Of a stretch of 64,000 nt of DNA, positions 55,818 to 64,000 are shown piece after piece. Source of the stretch: Centroberyx gerrardi (Eukaryota; Chordata; Actinopteri; Beryciformes; Berycidae). The DNA lies in the NCBI RefSeq assembly GCF_048128805.1, contig NC_136020.1, forward strand, positions 14,412,739-14,476,738. Reading direction: 5' to 3'. Both the position numbers and the translations under genes were made by a program. Each line of letters begins with the position of its first letter. The stretch's first letter is position 1. The notes beneath the pieces were generated by a model, which worked only from the letters and a program-made list of their open reading frames with translations, was not told where the DNA came from and ran no database searches.

Positions 55818-57980
55818 GTGTACAAAATGTGAATGATAAAATAGCAAATACTTCTTTTTCTGAACATTTTCACAGATCCCCTTCAATATCCCCAGTTGTC
55901 TAATTTACACAACACAAATGAAATTAGCTAATCAAATGAAACCTCTCTGACATAAATTGTTGTATTTTCCACGTGCATTGAGTCTTAACCCCAAAGGGAC
56001 AATAGTCGCTTTGTTTTTCTTCATCTTGTCCCCATAAAATCAGAACTAGCGTACACGTAGTTAATGTAGTTAGGAAGTTAATGAAGAACCCTTTTTTCAG
56101 AGGTGATGGCATGTAACACATGCGCAAAAAAGAAACATTGTCTTTTAACAACTGTCTTTTATACTTACTCACAACCTGAATGCCTTCTATTTTATTAGGG
56201 CCCATACCTACTGATAATGGTGATAATGGTACATACTGTACATACTTGAGAGGCTATGTCCTCAAAGTGACTATGGTGTTCCAGCGTCTAATGTTTTGAC
56301 AAGCTCAAATTAGCTAGTTGGTTCCCCCAGCTTTCCACAGAAAAAAATCTCAGAGTCCATGAGTCATTTGTAAAAAATGTGCAGTTAAAAAAAGCTTTTC
56401 AAAGAGCTTTTCGACGGAATTCGTCAGCCTTTAAAAACAAGATAAAATATACATTTTCATAAAAAAAGAGAACATTTTCAGCTGTCATCTTAAATTATTT
56501 CTTTAGATGGATGAATAAATCCATCAACATCAATAAACTATCTTTACATATAACTACCTTGTTGCCTAATACATAAAATAATAATAATAAAAACTACCAG
56601 GAATAGGAATGTTGCTTTTAAAACAGGCCTATATGCTGTCATAAAGATGTAATTGATGTTAACAAATCAACTGCATTTGAGTAAATCAAAGCTGCAAATA
56701 CAAATTAAAGTAAATTAAACACCTCCATAACGACGGTATAAAGTGCATAGGATACAGCCGCAAATATGGAAATCTATGGTTAAGATTGCTAAAGCCATGC
56801 CCTTTATAACCTATTGATCAAATGGTAATATTTTAGCCAATCAGAACTATTGCCGTAGTTAATATAGATGAAGCATGACACATTTACATCTTACCCCAGC
56901 TGTTTAACCCTCAGTCAAACCACTTTTAAACTGTATGCACTAAGGGTACTTTAGCCAACAAAACTCGAAATAAAACACTGACAGAACATTTTAGATCTGC
57001 TGTAAATCTCTCTGCTGTGAACATTTCCCTAGTTTTGACTTATTGTCTATGGGTGGGAAAAGCGTTCCTGACTGGGAGTGACTGAAGGCTCAGCCGCCCA
57101 TCAGTGACATCTAGAGGCGGAAATAGGCAACTGCAGAACATTTTTGAGAATTTTCTGCGATTCCGTCATTTTAGTTTTTTAGTTTATGTTTATATGTTGT
57201 GATGCGACCCATTTTCTACAAAAAATATGGGGTTCCATACAAACAGGGGGACTAGCTAGTTTTTAAGATAATACTATCGTACATCTCAACATGTCACACA
57301 ATGAACCTTTCAGGAAAAATGAAAGGTTCATTCTAGGTTTGTTATCCTTGAATAACCTTTTTCAAGAAGGAATATCCAGAAAATCTCAGGTCAAGTCAAA
57401 TTTATTCATTAAGTAATTTTAACAGTTGAAAGTTTTACAGAAAATAAAGGATCTACATGAAAAATGAGAGAGAAGAAAAAAATATTCAGTAGAACTACAC
57501 AACACTAAACAAAACTTAATAAACAACTAATGGTCTTGGAATCCATTTTCTCAGCCGTTGCTGACTGACCATGAGCCTTACAAGGTTGGCAGATATTTGA
57601 GTTGGGAAATTATCTTATTGACCCCATTTAATTGCAGTAACTACAGGCAGAGTTACACTAGGACACAGTGGCAGGAGAGAGAATAACAACATTGTCCTCT
57701 TTGGTACATGTAAAGTCTATCGAGCCAGCGTGGCCTTGAATGAACTGCAATTGCGTTTTAGAGAAACGGAAAGAAAAAGAGAGCAAGTGAGAGAGACCGA
57801 GAGGGAAAGAGACAGAAGCAGAAAGAGGGAATTGGCAATGCGATTTAGAGAAGGGACACATGCGGTTGATTTACCCAAATAAAAGGTCTAAAATGTTACG
57901 AGCAGAGATACGAAACAGCATGGAAAAGACATGCAACATTAGTGGTGATTAGACACGAGGGTCTGGATTGAGGGTCCTAG
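55818..57980. other. Gene-poor stretch
   Basis: No supported gene. A 12-bp hairpin AATGAACCTTTC / GAAAGGTTCATT lies at 57300-57332. 'CAAGTCAAATTTATTCATTAAG' at about 57393 resembles a common retroelement tail. Otherwise AT-rich sequence with chance ORFs. Confidence 0.45.
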
Positions 57981-57984
57981 TCTA

Positions 57985-58175
57985 GGGTGGAAAGGTGGCC
58001 TAGTGTTTAGAGAGAGACAGTCCTGTAACCCAGAGGTCACAGGTTCAACCCCTGAACCCCAAATTACTCACTTATTGTACAGTGAGTTGTTTTGGATAAG
58101 ACCGTTAGCTGAAATGCCTTAAACAAAGAAATGAGCTGTATAAAGCTTTGGACAGCAATGCGTTGTTGGATGTTT
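57985..58175 (+). mobile_element. tRNA-derived SINE
   Basis: AAAGGTGGCCTAGTGTTTAG is an A-box-like head, and TCACAGGTTCAACCCCTG (about 58037-58054) a strong B-box. The body phrase TTTTGGATAAGACCGTTAGC then AAATGCC is typical of fish SINE 3' parts. Confidence 0.75.
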
Positions 58176-59222
58176 TGGTTCTATACTGTAAAGGCATTAA
58201 TTAAGAAATGAATCGTTTGCTATGATATTAGAATACACAGTTAATTCCAGGGTATTTCCAGATATATCTGATTAAAAAAAAGACTTAAAAAGGTCATTCT
58301 AAAATACTCAAATGAGACATTCTTCATTGACAAAATGATAACACATTTACAATCCGGACGTTTTTGGATGGTTTTTGGTGTTTTGAAAAGTAACTCTTTA
58401 CTTTGAGAAGACTGCATCCCATAAACAGCATTCTCAACAGCTCTGAATAACTCTGAAGCAGGAACCGGTCCTTGGTGGATGCTTTTATCCAAAGCTTCTT
58501 ACTGTTCCATACATACATCTAAATGAATTAAGTGTCATATTTAAATGAATATAAGGAAATCAGGGTCTGAGTGATCAGACCAGCTTGGAATAGTCATGCT
58601 GCCATGGAGCTACTGCAGAGCTTGAAGATTGACATGAATAACTTTGATGGTTGTTTCTACTGGTAGTTTCCTATAGAGATCAAAACAAATTGTGATAATT
58701 TGACAGTTATATAACTCAGACATATTAAAACAAACACTCTGCACTTTAACCCCAGGGTCTCTGTGTCATTTCACATCCATTGTAAGTATGGAGTCTGTCC
58801 TAATACTTACAGAGCTTATTTTAGATCAGTGGCAATGAACATTTTGTTCCTCTCCTCAAGGCAATCACATTCAGAAACTATTAGATCCTGCCTATTTCTT
58901 CATTACAAAACTGTTCCTAGTGATGCATTAACTGAGTTATTTCTTTCTCCTGGAAATTTCCTGATATGACTGTGATCTACTGCAAAGTTGACCTAAAATC
59001 TAAACATTATATATATGCATTAAGAAGATATTAATTTCAGTTTTCATATGATTAGGTAATGAAATTTCTCTGTTCAGGGCAGATTTTCCACAGAGGTCTT
59101 TACCCTGACCCCTTTTGATCTGAAAGGGTTGTTCAAGACTCTAATAGGATTAGACAGACTGGCCCTTTAAATGCTTCATGTTCTATTCTTGAAGTGTCTC
59201 ACTCTGGATGTAACCCCATCCC

Positions 59223-59223
<1 letters not shown>

Positions 59224-59261
<38 letters not shown>
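59224..59261. repeat. (CA)n microsatellite
   Basis: Pure CA run of about 19 units. Confidence 0.95.
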
Positions 59262-59262
<1 letters not shown>

Positions 59263-59418
59263 ATCCCGACCCCTCCAGCCCCTCCGCTCACCCTTGACCT
59301 TCTCCTACACTGCTCGTCTCTTGCAGCAGGGTTCGAGCCATCAGACGGTCCCAATAATTGTCACCCAGGACAAAAACATGGGCCACTTGTGGGTAAAACA
59401 TATCATAATCCCTCAAGG

Positions 59419-59456
59419 TGGGGGGGGGGGGGGGGGGGGGGTGGGGGGGTGGGGGG
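59419..59456 (+). repeat. Poly-G tract, G-quadruplex candidate
   Basis: More than 30 G residues on the plus strand broken only by single T residues. Such a tract can fold into stacked G-quadruplexes and is prone to length error in sequencing. Confidence 0.9.
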
Positions 59457-60239
59457 CTTCGAGGCCACCAAGATAGCTATTCACAGCATCCAGAGAAATG
59501 GAGAGACCTCCGTGAAAGCATGAAGACATTGTGAGGTGTTGGTATGAGACTTGGTATGACACCCATGGGAAGAATGGTGATTAGTAACGAAGAAGTCTGG
59601 GTTCTAAGACATTTATAACCACTTGTGTGTGTGTGCGTTTGTTTGTGTGTGTGTGTGTGCAAGTGCAGACACGTGTGAAAACCTACCTAAACATCTTTGT
59701 GATGCTGTCGATGGTAGCGGGCAGGTAAAGATGTTGGCTTGTAGGAGGGATTATGAGGATTATGAGCTTCTCCTTGCTCTCCCTGCTGCCTCAAGCTCTA
59801 AACTGTCGAAACACTTCGATAAACAAACACACTTACAAACTTTCATTTTGTCTGAGGTTATTGTGTAAAACATGCTAGCGCTGTGTGTGGGAGAATGCCC
59901 ATGTGTGCAGGCATATGTGTCAAAAGTGATGGAGGTGTATCTCTTCCACTTGTGCGCTTTGGTCGGGTTTCTGGCATTACAACACCGCAACTGTGTGTGT
60001 GTTTGGTTCGACATAAAACCCATGTCACATCCATTAGCTCAACATCCAGTCAGCCATATCTAGACTTGAAATCTGACAGTCTGATATTCACACATATCAA
60101 CTGATTAGGGATGCTCTGCTGTTTGCTTAAGAACAGGAGCTTTTAGGGAACATGTACATATACATAGCAGGCAGTCTCAGGTCATCTGACAGGTCACTAA
60201 TTGTTATTCCAAAGTCTGATTGGGCCTTTGCCATCAGGG

Positions 60240-60525
60240 TCCTAGACTTTGTGTAGGCTGGCTAAATCAGTATCATCTTTTAAATAACTTCCTAAAACTC
60301 ACTTGCATACACTTGCTTTTATGTAATGATCTTTTATTAATCGTTGTTGACCTCCCTTTTTAGTGTTGCTTTTATGTTCTTGCTTTGCTTTCATGTTTCT
60401 TGCTTTGCTTACATTGCTTTTTACTTTTTATTGTTGATTTTATCTTTTTGTTGTATTTCTCTTTTGTAAAGCACTTTGGAACAGTTTTGAAAAGTGCTAT
60501 ACAAATAGCACTTTAGATATAATTA
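60240..60525 (+). mobile_element. L2-like LINE 3' end fragment
   Basis: Shares 'GGCTGGCTAAATCAG', 'ATCTTTTAAATAACTTCC', and the 3' end 'TTTTGTAAAGCACTTTGG ... AAAAGTGCTATACAAATA' with the copies near 4160-4345 and 8490-8715. 5'-truncated and non-coding. Confidence 0.75.
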
Positions 60526-61690
60526 TTAGATATCATTCAGATTATATTAGCAGATTAGATGTAATTCCTTGATGTGTTTGGTAAAGCATAGATTTGACAT
60601 CAATTGACATCTTTTCATGCACAATAGGCTACTGGCTTTCAAAACATTTTGGTGAAATCTTATACAAAATTTCACCAAATTATGAAGTTTTAATATGATT
60701 ATTTGTATCTAACACGGTTGACGTTACAGTAGTGTGAGTGAACAAGACAAGCCGAAGTGTTAAAGTGATTAGGTTTTGTATGGATGAGGTATGGCGAGCA
60801 GTAAAGCGATCAGTGCCATGGTAAAAATCCATTGTTCTCAGTGTATTAGGAGACAAAGGCAGGTAGTAATTACCTTGGCAGCATGGGCCTAATCAAGCCC
60901 TCGACTCTCTACTCCCCCTCTTATCTGTCCCAATCTCTTCACATTTACAACTTTCTCCCCCTTGACCCCCATCTCAGATGTCATCAAAATCAGGTAACTT
61001 TGCGTCCTACGTTAATCCTTTTGACCCCATTCCTTTATGCATTTCTTGTTTCTTCAAAAATCTGTCTATTCTGACCTCTACTGATTCATCGATGCCCCTT
61101 AGCCTCTCATCAAATCAAGTGATCTGATTTTGCTGAACTGCATTTGAGTTCCTACAGTAGTTGTCAATATGGGTCTGTACCAATGTCACAAAGATAAATT
61201 CATGTAGGTTTATTGTGCTTAGCGTGATTCTGATTTGGACAATATTGATATAATTGCTCATCTTTGTGAACCATTGACAAGAAGTGGAAGCTTCCACCAA
61301 ACATCCAACTTACATCCTACATCCAGCTAACTATGGCCCAATACTAGGTGCAAAACAAATGTCTTGTAAGTTTTTTTATTTAATGGCAAGGTCTTCATCA
61401 AGCAATCTTGATCTAACGAAGACATATGGTCAAAGTCAACATGGCAGATAAAACAAGAAAGCCATACAGTGCTGTACTCGAGTGTAAAGGGCCATCTTCT
61501 TATTTTGCTCACCTATGTCTACCCACATACTGTACCTCTCTTTTATTCCTCCTTCTGAAATGGTTGGGAAAAGGGACTAATCCAGATATGATAACTCAAC
61601 ATCCTCATCCTAGCCTTGGCAAATCGAGTTACCCACTGCATTGCCACATCTATCTCTACATTTACACGTTAGGAACAACCATGAGTGAGC
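60526..61690. other. Gene-poor stretch
   Basis: AT-rich, chance ORFs only; I recognise nothing in it. Confidence 0.45.
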
Positions 61691-61694
61691 AGGT

Positions 61695-61870
61695 AGATTC
61701 AGTGCCTTGGTCAATAGCGCACATAGCCGTTTGATGGACGCGTTGGCTGCTGTGGCTACCGTACCTGGTGCCTTTTGGTTCTTTGACGGCCTCTCTAACC
61801 ACTAGCCCACCCTGCCGCCGGTCCTGGTGCCATCGGGGCTGAAACCCAAGCACCTACTGCAGCCGCTCAG
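61695..61870 (-). mobile_element. tRNA-derived SINE, minus orientation
   Basis: The minus strand reads GGCGGCAGGGTGGGCTAGTG then GTTAGAGAGGCCGTCAAAGAACC, close to the head of the SINE at 57985. The far end has 'TTGACCAAGGCACTGAATC'. The B box is diverged. Confidence 0.65.
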
Positions 61871-62354
61871 CCAGCCATTCAACTCTGGGCATCGCCACGG
61901 CCCTCTTAACAAGGGCCCCTGCATACTCCGTAGCCTTTATGAGATTAATGCAGTGGATGGAGCAGGTGTCTGCCAAAATTCCATTCCTATTTAAACCTCC
62001 CGGCCCATACCAGCGGCCTAATCCTATTAGGCCTAATTGAGTGAAGTCGACAGTCTTTTTCAGTTAAACCAAGTTCAGGCACTAATAGGATTCAAAAGGG
62101 GTAAAAAAAAGAGAAAGGTACAATGCGTAGAATAAGTAGTAAGTTGGTGTGTGGCTGGGGAAGTGGACAGTAGGCATCGGCGAGTGTGTGAGCAGGGACC
62201 GGTGGCTGTGTGTTGGGACCAGTGGAGACACCCTGCTGGGTTTGGGGATCTGTGTTTAAGGAAGAGGGAGGGAGCGGGCTGGAGGTCTCCCCGGAGGCTA
62301 GATAAGCTCAGAGGGGTGAACGAGAACAACATAATTGGCATTCGGGATCCCCCA

Positions 62355-62371
62355 GTGTGTGTGTGTGTGTG

Positions 62372-62428
<57 letters not shown>
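62355..62428. repeat. (GT)n microsatellite
   Basis: About 74 bp of GT with one AGGT interruption. Confidence 0.95.
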
Positions 62429-62432
<4 letters not shown>

Positions 62433-62564
62433 ATGTGTGATGTATTGTGTGATGTATTATGTGATGAAGGACAGGGTGCAGCTCTGGATGCATGATGTAT
62501 AGGCAAATTTTGATTTTGAGGCAAAGTGCGGATGTGGACTGCGTTTTGGGAAATAGTTATAGAT

Positions 62565-62566
<2 letters not shown>

Positions 62567-62618
<52 letters not shown>
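62567..62618. repeat. (GT)n(GA)n compound microsatellite
   Basis: GT run passing into about 36 bp of GA. Confidence 0.95.
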
Positions 62619-62623
<5 letters not shown>

Positions 62624-63365
62624 TGTGTGTGAGTGTAATGTAAACACTTGTGTACATGTACAGTATGAGTAGAATCAAGTAGCCGTACTGTCACAGCATA
62701 GCAAACAGTAATTCAATAGTGTTGAAGTGGCAGAGGAAAGGGAGAAGAAATAATAATGTAGTTAAAAACTGTTCACGACATTTATCTGGAAAAAGGTCAT
62801 CAGGTCAGCACATGCAGAGCATTTAACAGAGACAAACAGAGGGGCAGATTAAGCTTTAAACAGAATAATGTGATTTTTTCAATGGCATTTTCATTGTAAA
62901 GCAAGGAAATTAGTCTAGGAACAGGCTTAATCAATTTCTGAAAACTGGCCTTAATAGGTGGCCTGGTATGCTCATAGATACACACACAACTCATCTGAGT
63001 AGAGGAGTGTGCACTGAACACGGATCAAGTTTTCTTACACTTTCCACAGGTTATGCAAAAGTCCAAACAGGTCTTTCTGTGTCAATGACGTACCTGTTAG
63101 CTACACGTTACACCTGCCTGAAGCTTCCTGGGGAGAAAACGACAGCCTGATATGATCTACAGTGATAAGTCCTCCAGCTAAAAGACAATAGGAAATGCCA
63201 ACGCTCCAACCTTGACTTAAAAAAGACAAAAAAGCTTGTCACCTCATTGAATCCTTCTTGTTTTGAGCTTGTGGCTAATACATGATCTTATCAGGGCCCT
63301 TTGTTAACATCTCTCCTTTTGTCCCATCCTTAAAGACAAGATGAGCAGTTCTGAGAGGCATTCAT

Positions 63366-63372
<7 letters not shown>

Positions 63373-63415
<43 letters not shown>
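63373..63415. repeat. (CA)n microsatellite
   Basis: CT-rich lead followed by about 20 CA units. Confidence 0.95.
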
Positions 63416-63417
<2 letters not shown>

Positions 63418-64000
63418 CCACCAAATTAAGGAGGCCAGAATGGGACACAGTGATTAGCCAGTGGCGTCAGTGAGACAGACGTGGCCTGAGGACCTAACCT
63501 TTCAGGCTGCTCGCTGCCAGAGGTGCAACATGGGACTCTCTTTGAAGAGCTCACATCCAAGAGGACTGCGAATGACAAAAGGCCAGCGTAGGTTTTCAAT
63601 ACTCTGACAGAGCCTTCTTCATAGAAGAACAAATAGGAGCAGAGGGACTGAAAAATAAATGACATTTGCCTGGCAGGGATAACGCAGGTGTAAATTATGT
63701 ATTTAATCTAATAGCACTCAGCTAATAGTAAATTAGGTATTTCACTAATAGCATAGTAATACTGAGCTGGTTATTATGCACAGATACCAATTAAAACCAA
63801 GTATACATTGTGATATCACAAGCTGCATTATGGCAGAAATCAAACCAATAAATATCTAGATACATATTAGCCAATATATATCTAGCTTGATTAAGTTATT
63901 ATAATTCAATGAATAATCATCATCCATCTTCATGGGGTATACATTTCTCACTTAACACTCAGAAACAATGATATAGCCAAAACAGGACTGAGGAATATTG

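Larger units (their letters stand above)
58176..60240. other. Gene-poor stretch
   Basis: Short chance ORFs only. Contains a CA run at 59224-59261, a near-pure G tract at 59419-59456 and a GT run near 59625-59660. A fragment 'GATGCTTTTATCCAAAGC' at about 58478 matches the common 'TTTAGCAGACGC' repeat family in other orientation. Confidence 0.45.
61871..64000. other. Gene-poor, microsatellite-rich end of window
   Basis: GT array at about 62355-62428, GT then GA arrays at 62567-62618, and a CA array at 63373-63415. No exon, domain or clear transposon recognised in the rest. Confidence 0.5.

Overview
The window looks like nuclear DNA of a ray-finned (teleost) fish. Genes are split into short exons with GT-AG introns. 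The proteins match vertebrate families. Very long CA/GT and GA microsatellites are common, and the interspersed repeats (L2-type and L1/Tx1-type LINEs, tRNA-derived SINEs, hAT and Harbinger elements) are of kinds typical of teleosts. The species cannot be named from the sequence.

Layout. 1-4.7 kb: non-coding, with a decayed L2-like LINE. 4.9-6.8 kb (+): a two-exon V2-type vasopressin/vasotocin receptor that stops immediately after TM7, so it has no cytoplasmic tail. 10.9-12.9 kb (-): thap5, three coding exons. 13.4-15.0 kb (+): dnajb9 (ERdj4), arranged head to head with thap5. 18.4-22.9 kb (+) and 26.5-31.8 kb (-): two complete ten-exon aldose-reductase-type AKR1B genes, tail to tail, each encoding 316 aa. 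33-64 kb: about 30 kb with no gene I can support. It is filled with microsatellites and transposon copies, including a TSD-flanked 5'-truncated L1, a TSD-flanked hAT MITE, a fold-back element of about 535 bp, and a Harbinger-like element of about 1.5 kb with matched TIRs that carries only the Myb-like gene.

How the genes relate. thap5 and dnajb9 share an upstream region of about 0.7 kb; these genes are also neighbours in human 7q31. dnajb9 acts in ER protein quality control. THAP5 is a zinc-dependent DNA-binding nuclear factor. The two AKR1B enzymes are NADPH-dependent aldehyde/aldose reductases that probably arose by inverted local duplication. They differ at an active-site position: His-Phe in one copy, His-Trp in the other. 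The receptor is functionally unrelated to its neighbours.

Most notable points: the tail-less receptor; a 49-codon upstream ORF that would be completed by splicing just before the dnajb9 start; a Gly/His-rich expansion in dnajb9; the AKR active-site substitution; a decayed extra copy of AKR exon 5 placed beside exon 2; and the Harbinger element. I found no clearly new biological system. Coordinates of exons were read by eye from splice sites and frame continuity.
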